Shown: piece by piece, positions 1-11,042 of the stretch | Numbering within the stretch: the stretch's first letter is position 1 | Layout: each line of letters begins with the position of its first letter | From: Maea johnstoni | Lineage: Eukaryota; Annelida; Polychaeta; Spionida; Magelonidae | Assembly: GCA_963942565.1 (NCBI GenBank) | Contig: OZ012700.1 | Coordinates: 26,445,276-26,509,275, forward strand | Length of the DNA stretch: 64,000 nt | Direction: 5' to 3' | Notes under the pieces: model-generated | Told to the model about the DNA's origin: nothing | What the model saw: the letters and a program-made list of their open reading frames with translations, nothing else | The model's database searches: none | Translations under genes and position numbers: made by a program

Positions 1-95
1 TACATGTACACTACATGCTTTCAATATCAAGCCTGACACTGTTTTTTGGCTGCTCTGTTTTATAGGTTAACTCGTGCCAAAAAACAAATGCCATA

Positions 96-510
96 TTCGC
101 CTGATTAAGCGCACGGTGCAAGGGCAATTTGGGAAATTTTTCTGAAGTAGGGGTGTTGGCGATCTTCCGTTTTACCGCAGCCCTCGATGATTGCCAGTCG
201 GAGCATAATTACCGTTTTTGCACCTTTGCGCTCTCGCTGTTCAATTTGCTTAGACGTTCGCAGCTTGTCAAAAGATCGTTAATTGGTCAAAAGTACGATC
301 ATGCGGCTATATATGAACAGTGAGAGCACGAAGGAACTGCTGAAATGGCGGAATTCAGCGCTGGTTTGCACACTCGGCAAGAGGAAAGGTATGTGACTTT
401 GCGATTCTTACTTCTTCTGGGGGGAAGTTTTACGAGTTTTTTATGACAATTGCGCTAGCCATTCCCCCTCTTACGGTGAAAAATAGGGACCGTGCGCTTA
501 ATCGGGCGAA
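96..510. mobile_element. TA-flanked MITE with GCGC-rich ends (Tc1/mariner-pogo-like)
   Basis: The ends are inverted repeats: TTCGCCTGATTAAGCGCAC on the left and the complement of TTCGCCCGATTAAGCGCAC on the right. TA lies at 94-95 and 511-512, so a TA target duplication is plausible. The 415-bp interior has no transposase-length frame. A relative with the same ends lies at 55985-56244. Assignment to pogo/Tigger rests only on the TA flank and is tentative. Confidence 0.6.
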
Positions 511-514
511 TATG

Positions 515-2911
515 GTATTTACGACATATGAGTAGGGGTGCTTTCTGTGTAGTATGATGTCATCTGTGGTGGCTAGTGGCTACGACCGACTCTGAGTACC
601 ACCTAAGGTGAAAGTGCTGCGCACTCGGAAGCCGATCGCGTCTAGTAATATTTGGCCATGGCATGGCTGTCAGTACTCATCTTATTCATCACACCACAAC
701 AGAGGGTTTAAAGTCCATCCTAATCGATTATCTTGTAAGTAAGAGTGCCACAAATGCATCGATATGACGAAAACATATTTTACCTTGATTGTATAGCGTT
801 GTCAATATTTTATTGAAAGAATTTTATGCAGAAAACTACTATGAAACTGTGAAGATACCAAGTTGCGTACAAATCATGTGGTGAGCGCTTTTCAAAACAA
901 CCCGGTGCAATCTTCGGCAGGTGCGTTCGGGTCATTCCGCCAGATGTTTTATTCGTACGGAATCAAATATTTGATTTTATTTCATCACGGTCTTATTGAA
1001 TAGATCTTTGGATTATTTGATCTTGTTGATGTAGAATTTCTGTGAAATAAATCATCACAAAGATTTTTTAAACGAACAGATTTTATTTTCCCACAATTCC
1101 CTGCCTTCTCCGAGCAACTTCACTTCCGCTTTCAGTCGAGAAGAGCAGTTTTCTTCTCCCAGGTAAACACCAATTTCATATTCTATTCTCTCCTTACAGT
1201 TACCTTAACATGCTGTTTCCTGACAATTTGTTATGGACAAGTGTCTTTCTATTGGATTACTGTACATTTTGCAAGTGGATCTTTTCGTAGATCTTCTCGC
1301 TCAAGATTTTTCAATCACTACGGGACGCTAATGTGACAGAATCCAGATTGTGACAGATATGGGTACATTTGCACCGAACTTAGGAAGTCATCATTGTGAC
1401 GATCAGCTGTTGATATTGCTGAATCTGTGTCATTGATAGGCACTCTTACGTGTTTTTTAATCAATTTATTTCGCACACTGGTAAGAAAGTCTAACAAAGG
1501 TTGCAATAGGTCTTGTCAAACCTGAAGCTGAAGAGTCCATTCATACTGATTACTTCTCAGACTCTTTTAGTCATAAAGCCTGGCCCTGGGATTAAACAAA
1601 GTTTGATCTCAAAATCCACTTGGTGGTGGTTGGATACAGTTCTAGAATAGTGGCAGCAATGCCATTTGGTTTTCATGCTCCTAGTGCAGCTCATGTTGCA
1701 GTATCTGGTCAAAACAGCTAATCCCACCATTGCCGTCTGCGTAAGGGCACTGTCTATCGAAATCATTTTAGCAATGGGATTCAAGTTTTTTTTTGTCAAC
1801 GTCTAAATTACGATTTATCACAAGTTGTGCGACAACATGTTATTCAATTTAAAAATGGTTACTTGACAGAGATTGTCACCATCACCTACATTTCTATATA
1901 TATAATCAGATGGTAAAAATACAAACAGGTAGCGTGATGGCAGGGTGCAATTTCTTATTTCATGTATCACAAATGAGGAAATGTTTATTTGCAAAGGTAG
2001 AAGATCGTTTTTAGGTAGGGGCCAACATAAAGTTATCAGCCCTTATGGCAAACAGCGATTTTGGTCGTTTTGACTGACATTCCATGTTGTTGCTCTTAAG
2101 AAAATCAAGTAAGCTTCAAATCATTTCATTCTCGTGCTAAATTAAATCCCAGCTAAAGGGGATTTAGATTTTTGAAAGCATTAAAGCCTGTCTTTTGATA
2201 GGTAGTTGATAGCTTGATGATTTAAGATAAATATTTGTTAAATCATATTCTCATATTTGATATGGTTGCATTTATTAATGAGTGGTGCGCTTTTTTATAA
2301 AACAGTAATAACAACTTTCCTGGTAATTATCATCTTGGTTAAGTTTTCTTTACCCAGACTGGTGATGTTTCAATGTGGGATAACAGTCATATGGCATTTT
2401 CACTCTTGGTTTTATTTTGATGTACACCATTGTATCCTGACTGAATGAAGTATTATTGACGACTGACTCTTTAGAGCACTTACTATCCTTCTACTCGTAT
2501 CACCTGAGTTCATGGTACTATGAAAATATCTTTGAAATCTAGCATAACTTCTTAAAAAATTTGAAGGAGATATGTTGTCTGGTTTCTGATGATCTGATCA
2601 ATATTTATTTTCAAATTATTTGTGATTATCATTTTATGCTATGCTCACATACATATACTGATATATCTAGTGGATATTATTGACCAAATTGGTCTGGCAC
2701 ATTTTAATTAAGCACTACAGGCACAAATGGGTTTAAGAAATTGTGCTAGGTTGATACTACATTTCCAGGGGTTGAAGCTTACAAGCATATTTCTACACAT
2801 AACAGGGCATAGCACTAAACTTCAAGGTACACTTACCTGTAAGTGTAATGTAAATTTTAAATCCTCTTCCCCAAACCAAAACCCATTTCCCCAACTCAAA
2901 AATTTCACTTT
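515..2911. other. Mostly unique sequence, no gene recognised
   Basis: No repeat shared with the rest of the window and no convincing coding exon seen. The one feature of note is a pyrimidine-rich stretch at 1090-1160 ending in CCCAG followed by GTAAAC, listed separately as a possible untranslated exon. Small frames here have no cysteine pattern, signal peptide or splice context that would support them. Confidence 0.5.
1090..1160 (+). other. Possible 5' untranslated exon with donor site
   Basis: Locally GC-richer and pyrimidine-rich sequence ends in TCTTCTCCCAG followed by GTAAAC, a fair splice donor. There is no ATG in the stretch and no TATA box close upstream. It could equally be a chance donor in intron. 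Listed because it is the only such site in the first 9 kb. Confidence 0.15.
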
Positions 2912-3272
2912 CAGGCACCAACATAATTTTCAGAACTAACTTACTATGCGGGCAAGTAGTTAATGATTTTTACTTGCCCGACAATTTTTGACTTCCCCAA
3001 GTAAGTTATAATTTATATATATGCTAGAAAGGCATGTATTGTTTGTCATGGATTTAAAGATTTGAAAACCTTTTTCTTTTCAGTTTTGTTGCATTGTTTG
3101 GCATATTTCTGGGTATTTGGGCCATTTACTACATATAAAAAAATGTGTTTGGTGTTCAGAAAATCAGCATGCCCAATCGTGCAAGTGAAAACTAAAATTT
3201 ACTTGTCCGAAAGCCCTTATTTCGAAAATTCACTTGCCAGGGCAAGCAGGCTAGTACTTATGTCGGTGCCTG
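2912..3272 (+). mobile_element. M4 element (5-bp target duplication)
   Basis: Ends are CAGGCACCAACATAA and the complement of CAGGCACCGACATAA. Flanks acttt and acttc give a 4/5 match for a 5-bp duplication. The interior carries repeated words of the type ACTTGCC/GGCAAGT near both ends. 361 bp, no coding capacity. Relatives at 7355-7696 and 11043-11341. Confidence 0.7.
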
Positions 3273-3392
3273 ACTTCCCCACAGATAAATGCTTATCTTG
3301 GTGTCTACTGTATTTAAAGCTAAAGACAAAATCAAGGCAAGTGAACTACGGGTACATCAGAGGCACTTTCTTAGCCCTTGTTAGACTGGCCA

Positions 3393-3560
3393 GGGTGCAA
3401 CATAGGTTCCACAACATTACTGGCGGAGCAGGGCAATCTGCCCCTTAAATTTACTTACCCCACTGGCACCTTCACTTGCCCCCCACTCTGTTAAACAAAG
3501 GTAAGTTAAATAACTAGGACTCTGGTCAAAACATTACTTGCTGAGTGGGGCAAGTTAGGG
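3393..3560 (+). mobile_element. Repeat with GGGGCAAGT words, other end unclear
   Basis: Begins CAGGGTGCAACATAGG, the inverted match of sequence ending at 5819. Several copies of a GGGGCAAGT-type word follow, echoing the design of M4 and the A5 elements. The right boundary could not be placed, so no target duplication is claimed. Confidence 0.4.
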
Positions 3561-3879
3561 TCTAGTTATTCTTGTACGATTGCCGTTTTTTGCCAAATTT
3601 ACTTGCAACGGGCAAGCAGTTTCTGTTGATTGTAGAACAGGCTGCATTTCTGGCTTTCACTATCAGAGCAAGATGGACTTGCATTTAATTCTGTTACAAT
3701 CCTACAGTAAATTGGATTTATTACCAGACTTAATAGTCCATGCAATGGTGCGGTGTACATCACTTCAAAGAGCTTTTAACCCATTTATTGTATCATAGGC
3801 ATGGTCTAAGCCAAATTCTATTTCAGTACAATAACACTATTTCAAGGGATATTTGATTATAATACATGTAAGTTGTTCC

Positions 3880-4481
3880 CAGGGTCTTAGCCAGAATTTA
3901 GAAACTGGGTGCTCAAAATCGGCAATTATTAAAGTTTTTGGTGTCCTTTTATATGTACAAGGGAGACTTGAAATATATTTAGATAACAACTGGCACTTGT
4001 GTCTCCTAATTGAGAAAAGGCATCACATCCTTATGCAATGTCATGGGAATTACAATGAGATGAGCATATTAAATTATTTGTTTGAAAGAGACATTCATGA
4101 AAATTCCTCACATAAATATCCGGGTGTCTTGGTATGTGATTTTGAGGGTGTGTGTGCAGGGCTTAGGCTAAGATTTCAAAAATGCCTATCCAAATGAGCA
4201 ATTTAAAAAATTCGACCTGTCCAGATTTAAGTATTTATCTACTTGAATTCTTTATAACAACTTCATTTAATGGCATATTGTGTTAAAATATATTGTTTAT
4301 TAGTAACATATTTGGTTATTACTCCCTAAATGTCACAATTGAAAATTCTTCATACAAACTTTTGCCTGTTCAAAAATGAGGTTTTCAGGAAATTGCCTGT
4401 CCAAAATACAGACAGGACGGGTTCTGGCTTAGTGTATATATGTCCAAATGATGCTGAGATACCCTGTTGGCTAAGACACTG
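3880..4481 (+). mobile_element. M3 hAT-type MITE with nested insertion
   Basis: Begins CAGGGTCTTAGCCAG and ends with the complement of CAGTGTCTTAGCC. Flanks gttgttcc and gttgatcc match at 7 of 8 positions, the hAT signature. Compared with other M3 copies of about 315 bp, it carries about 280 extra bases (roughly 4157-4435) that begin CAGGGCTTAGGCTAAGA and end in CTTAGTG, probably a second hAT-like element. Confidence 0.65.
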
Positions 4482-4500
4482 GTTGATCCTAATGTTGAGT

Positions 4501-4714
4501 TTAACCCTTCCAATGCTAAGACTATTTCCTCCAAATCACAGGAACGCAAAGATTTTGAAAACCATTGTAACCCTGTCATGTTGGTATTCATTGGAAAGCT
4601 CTCGCTGAGCACTCTCAGATGAGTACCCATTTGCCAGAGTTTCGGTCGATTTTCAGGGTTTTTTTTGCATCATTTTGTGTTGGCTAAATTAGCCACCAGC
4701 AGCATAAGGGTTAA
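4501..4714 (-). mobile_element. M1 piggyBac-type MITE
   Basis: TTAA at both edges, starting TTAACCCTTCCAATGCT and ending with the complement of TTAACCCTTATGCTGCTGG. Full length (214 bp). Confidence 0.8.
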
Positions 4715-4848
4715 CAATCTCTCCTATTTAAAGTTCAGACATTTCCTTATTTGACAAGTTATGTTTGAAGTAGTCAGACTGAGGATTTCAGGTGCAGATG
4801 GGTCAACCCGGGTCTTGCTGAACCCAGAAATTTCTGGGCAATACTAAC

Positions 4849-4942
4849 TTTCTAAGAAATATCTGTATGCAATTTCTAACCTGCTAATGACCATTAGGCA
4901 GAGTTCTAAGAAATATCTGTATGCAATTTCTAACCTGCTAAT
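4849..4942. repeat. Tandem duplication of about 56 bp
   Basis: The run starting TTCTAAGAAATATCTGTATG and ending in CCTGCTAAT occurs twice back to back. The second copy is interrupted at CTGCTAAT by the hAT element at 4943 and resumes after it at 5428. Confidence 0.7.
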
Positions 4943-5427
4943 TAGTGTTGGGAATCGTTAAAATTTTCGGGCTCGATTAATCGTCAGTTTCGCCGAGCGA
5001 TTGATCGATTGTAATCGATTATTTGGTAGTTTACCTGACACGCAATAACGGCAAAAATCAATGTGCGAGGTCGCGAAATGTAAATGAATAATGAAACTGA
5101 AAGTGCAATACCACAGATTGCTCTACGCATCAATTTCATCCTGAAATGAAGTATCAATGTAGTGCATACAATAAAACTGAATCATATAAACAATGTTACT
5201 TACCAATGCCGCTGGTTCTGTGAGATTATACACTGTAATCCACTCCAGAAGTGAGTTACAGTGTATCCTGCCGATCGAACGTATCTTTCAAGATGGCGTC
5301 CGTCTCATCGTGTTTATTTTCATTATCGCTCGGCAAAGATCAAGCGATGGAAGGCAAGTTCGATTGATTGGAACTCGGTCCAAAGCGAGCCGAGCAATCG
5401 AGTTTGCGATTAATCGACCCACCACTA
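4943..5427. mobile_element. hAT element with exact 8-bp target duplication
   Basis: Ends TAGTGTTGGGAATCG and the complement of TAGTGGTGGGTCGATTAATC. Both flanks read ctgctaat, an exact 8-bp duplication (4935-4942 and 5428-5435). The interior is rich in ATCGATTAATCG words at both ends. 485 bp, no transposase frame, so non-autonomous. Confidence 0.8.
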
Positions 5428-5544
5428 CTGCTAATGACCATTGGTCAGAGTTTGTCAATAGCACCACCCACGGATCCTGGACATGACCCAATGCAGCTCT
5501 GCTGTAAAGACCCCCCTTAGACCTTCATTTTGATATACAGCAAG

Positions 5545-5880
5545 TGCCAAGTTGGGGTAACTCCTCAAAATTCAAGTTGTTCCCCATGGTGCAACTTAAC
5601 CACTGGCCCTGTTGCAAGTGAATTCAGCATAAAACGGCAATGGGGCAAGCTGAAGAAAACCCTGACCTGCCCCACTCATCAAGTAATGTTTTGGGCAAAG
5701 TCCAATATCTCCTTTAATAGAGTGGCGGGGCAAGTGGAAGTGCCGGTGGGGCAAGTTAACTTTAGGGGCAGCTTGCCCTGCTCAGAAATTGGTGTTTTGC
5801 AACCTATGTTGCACCCTGTTCCCTCCAAAACTCTCAATGGTCAAATTTGTCCCCGGGACCAAAAACAATGCAGTTTTCAT
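5545..5880 (-). mobile_element. Degraded repeat with GGGGCAAG words
   Basis: The segment ending at 5819 (CTATGTTGCACCCTG) is the inverted match of 3393. Flanking sequence (GGGGTAACTCCTCAA and GTCCCCGGGACCAAAAA) recurs around 32930 and 33205, where an M2 element sits instead. This suggests an older repeat invaded separately in the two places. Confidence 0.4.
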
Positions 5881-5882
5881 GG

Positions 5883-6159
5883 TAAAGGTACAGGTATTCG
5901 GTTTATAGTTTTGTATCCACCGAAGCGCTCCCACAACCTTCCTCCCCTAGCAGGTGCTGTACACACGGAAGCCATTTCAATCCCCCGGGGGATATTCCAG
6001 AGCAACTGGCAGCATATAGCGCACATGCTCTAAGCACTGCCTTATTTATGCTAGGTACCCATTTTGCAGCTGGGTAGACTGAATCAATATGGAATAAACT
6101 GTCTTGCCCAGCGACCCTCTGATTGTTTGACACCTAACCAACTGAGCTACTTTGTCCCC
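5883..6159 (-). repeat. SINE-T, tRNA-derived SINE, deleted in the tRNA part
   Basis: On the minus strand it starts GGGGACAAAGTAGCTCAGTT, a good polymerase III A box, and ends in a CCTTTA-type tail. Compared with 35086-35406 it lacks the segment with the B box. The body includes TGGGTACCTAGC and a CCCCCGGGGG block. Confidence 0.75.
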
Positions 6160-6475
6160 AAGGTTCCATGCAGCAAGTCAGTAGGACAAGGGTTAAGATT
6201 CTTGCCACCATTCGTGCTCTGTACTACAAATTAACTGTGGGCTTGATGGACGCAGAGGATAAATCCTGCAAGTGAATTACACAGACCAGTAGCCAAGCTC
6301 TATTGATTTCAAATAGTCTTACAATTTGTCACATTTTCGCTCGACTTGATCAAGGTCGGCAGCAATTGCATTGATCATCATTTGTCCATTAAGCTCCATG
6401 TGGCTGCTGGTGATAGCTCAGAACATTAATACCTCCATCCATCCCCCCCTCTATCTGAACATCAATATCCCCCAC
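6160..6475. other. No gene seen
   Basis: Intergenic or intronic sequence between the SINE and the M3 element. No exon, RNA gene or clear repeat recognised. Confidence 0.4.
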
Positions 6476-6790
6476 CAGTGTCTTAGCCAGGATTTAGAAA
6501 CTGGGTGCCTAAACTTGGCAGTTGTAAAATTTTTGGGCGTCCACATTTTTAAGGGGGATCACAATCTACTCATATTTCAACTATAAACATGTATAAATTC
6601 ATCAAAATAAGGCATGATATCATTAAACAATGTCAAGGGAATTTATAAGGAGATGAAAAAATTCAATTATAAGCTTGAGATTGGGATTTTTAGAAATTCC
6701 ACACAAAGAAATTTGGGTGTCCTGAAGGGTTCTTTTTAAGGGTTTGGGTGTCCAAAAAGGCACCCAGACGCCCTGCTGGCTAAGACCATG
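6476..6790 (+). mobile_element. M3 hAT-type MITE
   Basis: Ends CAGTGTCTTAGCCAG and the complement of CATGGTCTTAGCCAG. Full length, about 315 bp. The flanks match poorly as an 8-bp duplication, so this copy is probably older or mutated at its flanks. Confidence 0.7.
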
Positions 6791-6989
6791 ACCCCTATGC
6801 CTACTGCCTGTGTCATCTCTAGACTAGGATACCAGCCCCTATGACTACTGGTGATAGCTCAGAACATAAAATCCTTCCTTGGTAGCGCAGAATATAATTA
6901 CCCCTTCCACCACCACTTTCCCTGAATGTCCATATCTCTCCCTTATCTGTTTAAACTCTAGCCCAGGTCCCTAGTCCTGATAAGTTAAT

Positions 6990-7062
6990 GCTTAACCCCA
7001 AGTCACTGGCAACTTTCTCACATGTTTTAGACCACTAGGCCATTAGGGCAGTCCCCCTCCCC
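6990..7062 (-). repeat. SINE-L fragment
   Basis: On the minus strand: an A-box-like TGGCCTAGTGG, then directly the tail block GTGAGAAAGTTGCCAGTGAC. The middle of the tRNA region is missing. Full copies lie at 38795-39030 and 56738-56974. Confidence 0.5.
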
Positions 7063-7354
7063 CCCATCCTCTGTCAGCTGAGCAACCAAAGTGTATGTAT
7101 GACCTATAGATGGCGCTAGCTATCTCTCCTGTCCCCATTGGTGTAGTACTCAGACAGGGCCTTTTGACATCAAATGAGTAGATACTATTTATAAGTACAA
7201 GAAACAAACCTTAACTACTTTGACAAGTTCATTGGGAATAAAAGTTGCAGTGTCAAAAAATATGTATGACACCCTAAATTCTAGATTACTTTTTGGAAGG
7301 AGATTCTTTACCATCATCATTATCTTGATCTAGATTGACATTGTTGTCATGATA

Positions 7355-7696
7355 CAGGCACTGACATAAGTACTAGCCCACTTGCCCCGGCAAGTGAATT
7401 TTTGAAAAAAGTGCTTTCAGGCAAGTACATCTTAGTTTGCACTTGCCCAAATTTTCTGAGCAGTCTACACATTTTTCATTTAGAAAATAGCACAAATACC
7501 TAGGAATATGCAAACAATGCAACAGATCTTAAAAGAAAGTGGTTTTCAAACCACCGAATCCATGATAAATATTGCATGCCATTCAAGCATAGGTTTTAAC
7601 TTATTTTGGTAAGCCAAAAATTATGTCCGGCAAGTTAATGTCATTAACTACTTGCCCGGCATGGCAAGTTAGTGCTAAAATTTATGTTGGTGCCTA
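7355..7696 (-). mobile_element. M4 element
   Basis: Inverted ends CAGGCACTGACATAA and the complement of AGGCACCAACATAA. Flanks tgata and ttata agree at 4 of 5 positions. Contains the GGCAAGT words of the family. 342 bp. Confidence 0.65.
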
Positions 7697-8251
7697 TTAT
7701 ATTAATCTTATGGCTTTTTAAGTGAAATTGATTAGTTTTAGGTTAGCCCATTATTATTGTTTAGAGTTCCCACTAAAATGTATCATCTGGATCATCATTC
7801 TTTTGAAAATAATTTTGAAACTAATTATAAATTCACACATGATTTGAAAAAGATGTATTTATGTTGTTCTGTGTAAAATCCATGAATAACATAATCTAGA
7901 TATAATCTTTATTGTTGATTGTTTTTAGGTTAATTGATTAATGATTTTAAAGCTATCACTAAAAGTATGGCAGTGATCAATTATTTTGTTGAAAATGCCA
8001 TTGGAATCAAGTTTAAAGTCATAACATTTGAATTAGGTGGACCTGTTGGTAGGGCTCTGAATTAAATCATCAGTAACTAAATCTAGGCTGTCATTGTCAT
8101 CATCTTATTATCTCTATTGCTTAGTAAGTGGAATTGATTACTTTAGGTTCAAAGGTCAAATCTGCAGCCCATTTTGATAAATGAGTGGTGGAATTTGATT
8201 GTATAACACAACTTCCATTTGGAATGGAGGTTGCTTGCTGATATTTCATGT
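7697..8251. other. AT-rich sequence, nothing recognised
   Basis: About 550 bases of AT-rich DNA with no exon, RNA gene or shared repeat that I could identify. Confidence 0.4.
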
Positions 8252-8700
8252 TTAACCATCCAATGCTAAGACGACAAGTCCAACGCACAAGGAGGACACA
8301 AAGATTTTTCACAACCATCTAAATCTGTCATGTTGGTTTTCATTTCATAGCTCTCCTGGGTACTTTCAGATAAGTACCCGTGTGCCAGGGTTTTGGTATA
8401 TATTTTTGTTTATTGGCATTATTTTGTATTGTCCAAATCAGCCAACAGCAGCATAAGGCCTAAAAAAAGATATATTGTTTGTTTCCTGTAACGGTCTGAA
8501 AAAAATTAGGGTAGGTAGGTCGGTAATATATATATTTTTTGATTATTTTATTGGTCAAAAATGTGTGTTTTATACATGTTTTACATTGATTGGGAGTTGA
8601 GAGGGCCGAAAAAACTTTAGGGTAGGGATTTTTTTGAATAAAAACTTGTTAGGGTAGGGTTACAGGAAACAAACAACTTTTTTTATAGGCCTAAGAGTTA
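8252..8700 (-). mobile_element. M1 MITE interrupted by an H element
   Basis: Begins TTAACCATCCAATGCT. Its far end is split: CAGCATAA stops at 8456 and TAAGAGTTA resumes at 8692, on either side of the Harbinger-type MITE. Removing the insert and one TAA restores a normal M1 end. Confidence 0.8.
8457..8691. mobile_element. H element, Tourist-like PIF/Harbinger MITE
   Basis: Ends GGCCTAAAAAAAG and the complement of GGCCTATAAAAAAAG, target duplication TAA. The subterminal repeats TTTGTTTCCTGTAAC and GTTACAGGAAACAAA are inverted. 235 bp. Inserted into an M1 copy, so younger than it. Confidence 0.85.
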
Positions 8701-9294
8701 TTTAGATAAGTCGAAGATTGGAATGTGTTGAGCTATGGATTATCCTCAAGTAATCTCTAGATCTTAAACCTGTATGTATTCAGCCAGAAACTTTCTAGGC
8801 TAGATGAAAGTGTGAGTGCCTGGATATTAGGTTTTGGTGCATGCAGATGAAGCCCCCTGTTGCTTATGTTTGTTTTTACGGTTGAACTCCTTGAGCCTTA
8901 ATTGGTTTAAAATACTTACACATTGAAGAATTTTTTATCACTTCATATATTTGACATGAAAACTTTCCCAACTGAAAACCGCATCCTGATTAAGTTCTTA
9001 AACTGCTCACCAGGTGGCCCATAGTAATCAATCTCAGTAATTTGGGACACTTTAAAAGTTATGATTTTTATGGGCTGTGGGTGGCCCATGTTTTCTGAAA
9101 ATGCAGACAAAGCAGAGTAATAGTGGCACAGATTTCCCTTGAATTTCCCTTAATGAAAACTAGCAATTTATTAAGGGTGACCCAGATTTCCCTTAAATTA
9201 TTTTGCATAATGATTAGGGTGGCCTAAATTCTTTTGGTGGTCTAAATTTCTGAGATTTTACAGTATCTCATGAAATCATAGGCTAGTAGCTAGT
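8701..9294. other. No repeat recognised; intron-like
   Basis: No open frame with splice support and no family shared with the rest of the window. It precedes the duplicated exon-like block at 9295. Confidence 0.35.
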
Positions 9295-9336
9295 CTAGAG
9301 AGGCACATGTTGTTCTGTAGTCTCTGGCTTTTTTAG

Positions 9337-9400
9337 GTCCCTGCTGCTACACCAACAGTAGAAGGACGTTATACTGTATCAATAAATGGATTTTCTCCTG
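9337..9400 (+). CDS. Candidate exon, copy A of a duplicated block
   Basis: Preceded by a pyrimidine-rich acceptor GGCTTTTTTAG and followed by a weak donor CCTG/GTGCTA. The 64-nt block is open in one frame (phase 0 in, phase 1 out) and encodes VPAATPTVEGRYTVSINGFS. A near copy lies at 9956-10016. Homology between the copies stops just past the proposed donor and also covers about 40 bases upstream. The strand order and phase resemble the half-FN3 exon at 40350. No start codon, no known homolog recognised; may be a chance frame. Confidence 0.33.
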
Positions 9401-9449
9401 GTGCTAAAATGTCAATTTCAAGCATAAAATTGACTTTTTTCTCACCTCA

Positions 9450-9622
9450 ATATAATTCCCATGACATTGTGTAAGGATATTATTCCTATTTTTTAAAGTA
9501 GATTAATACATGTTTATGGTTTCAATTTGAATATATTGAGGTCTCCCTTGAAATATAGGATGCCCAATAATTGTACAATTGCCGATTTTGGGCACCCAGT
9601 TTCTGAATCCTGACTAAGACCG
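9450..9622 (-). mobile_element. M3 fragment
   Basis: Right half of an M3 element in reverse orientation, ending ACTAAGACCGTG. The left part is missing or merges with the intron after candidate exon copy A. Confidence 0.55.
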
Positions 9623-9633
9623 TGAGTGGCACA

Positions 9634-9908
9634 TAGGGTTGGGAATCGGTTGCAATTTCATGATCGATAATCAGTTACAGCCAACCGATCGATTATCGAT
9701 CATAATCAGTTCATCGCACTTTTGCAGTAATTGGGGCTTAGTTTCATAGCAAGAAAGCTGACAACATGTCTGTCATTTAGTTCTATATTTTGCCACTAGG
9801 TGTCACCTTTTCTGATTATTATCTATTGCCAGTTTTGCAATCGATTAATCAGAATCAGAGAGGTAAACGATTGATTATCGATTATAATCGATGATCATCC
9901 CAACACTG
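9634..9908. mobile_element. hAT element with exact 8-bp target duplication
   Basis: Ends TAGGGTTGGGAATCG and the complement of CAGTGTTGGGATGATC. Both flanks read gtggcaca (9626-9633 and 9909-9916). 275 bp. A longer copy of the same family (362 bp) at 55081-55442 retains about 85 internal bases missing here. Confidence 0.85.
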
Positions 9909-9955
9909 GTGGCACATGTTGTTCTGTTGGACCTGGCTTTTATTGGTCCCTGCAG

Positions 9956-10016
9956 CTACATCAGCAGCCAACAGTAGAAGGTCGTTACACTGTATCAATT
10001 GATGGATTTTCTGCTG
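9956..10016 (+). CDS. Candidate exon, copy B of the duplicated block
   Basis: Acceptor candidates CCTGCAG (before 9956) and CATCAGCAG (before 9968); donor GCTG/GTGCTA as in copy A. Encodes LHQQPTVEGRYTVSIDGFSA with phase 0 in and phase 1 out, like copy A. Over the shared 51 nt there are five changes: three silent third-position changes and two replacements (N/D, P/A). The open frame also continues past the donor to 10318, so an unspliced reading is possible. If both copies are real they could be alternative exons. Confidence 0.33.
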
Positions 10017-10460
10017 GTGCTATATTGATTAGTGATTCCCATATAGCACCCTCAGCATGGCCACAACCACCTAATGCCTTCTTGCAGAAAGTACTTTTTG
10101 AAGAGGCTGGCTCTGTGGATTACTCAATTATTCATTCTCTTTGGGAGTTTATGCAAATTTTACTCTATTCTCAAGGAACATGTGATGCCCTTGTAAAATT
10201 GTATTGGGTAATTTCAGATACATGTAGAAACCAACTCTCTCCTTCATCATGCTATTTTGATGCATCTGTGAATTTGGATCCCCAAGAAGGCCAATGTAAG
10301 AACTGCGTAAATATTTGACATTTACTTATGGACTCATCGTAAGACTATAGAAAAAAAGAAAATTATGAATCAAAATGACTTTTCAACACTACTTGCATGT
10401 ATTGTTCGTAGGGCTGATATCATATATAGGCTGAAACCTCAGAGAGTGGTTGAGTGGGGC

Positions 10461-10654
10461 CTAACCCTTATGCTGCTGATGGCTAATTTTGCCAATACAA
10501 AATAATGCAAGAAGCTGAAAAATGATTGAAACCCTGGTACATGGGTACTCATCTGAGAGTACTCAGTGAGAGCTATCTAATGAATACCAACATGACAGGG
10601 TTTAGATGGTTTTCAAAAATCATTGTGCTTTGGATGAAGTAGCTTAAGGGTTAA
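10461..10654 (+). mobile_element. M1 MITE
   Basis: Left edge mutated to CTAACCCTTATGCTGCTG, right edge GGGTTAA intact. Slightly short (194 bp) through small internal losses near the right end. Confidence 0.75.
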
Positions 10655-11042
10655 GTGATAAATTACATTATCGTTTTGCTTAAGCATGGAAGGGTTATGG
10701 CATTATGTTGCTGGGGCTACCATTTAAGACTTCGCCACAACCTTCAGTAGAAAATCAGTGCTGTCCTCTCATTGGCCACTGCTTGAGTTGACCTTTGCTG
10801 ACCTTGTGGGTGAAGGTGAGAGAAATAGGTCAAGAAAATATTTTTATTGATTTAACCCTTTTCCTATCTGAAGCGTACACGCTGGTGACAATTTTAACAT
10901 AGCACACTGATTTTAGTTAAATTTGAGAAATAAAAAGGGATTGTTAAACCAAACAAGAACAGCAACATTTATTGAAATATTCCTCAAGAAATTGCTTTTT
11001 CAACAAGATATCTTCATATGCATCTGACCTATTGTACCATCC

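Noticed and set aside
5193-5491. 97- and 67-codon frames on opposite strands
   Set aside because: They lie within the hAT element at 4943-5427 and show no transposase motif.
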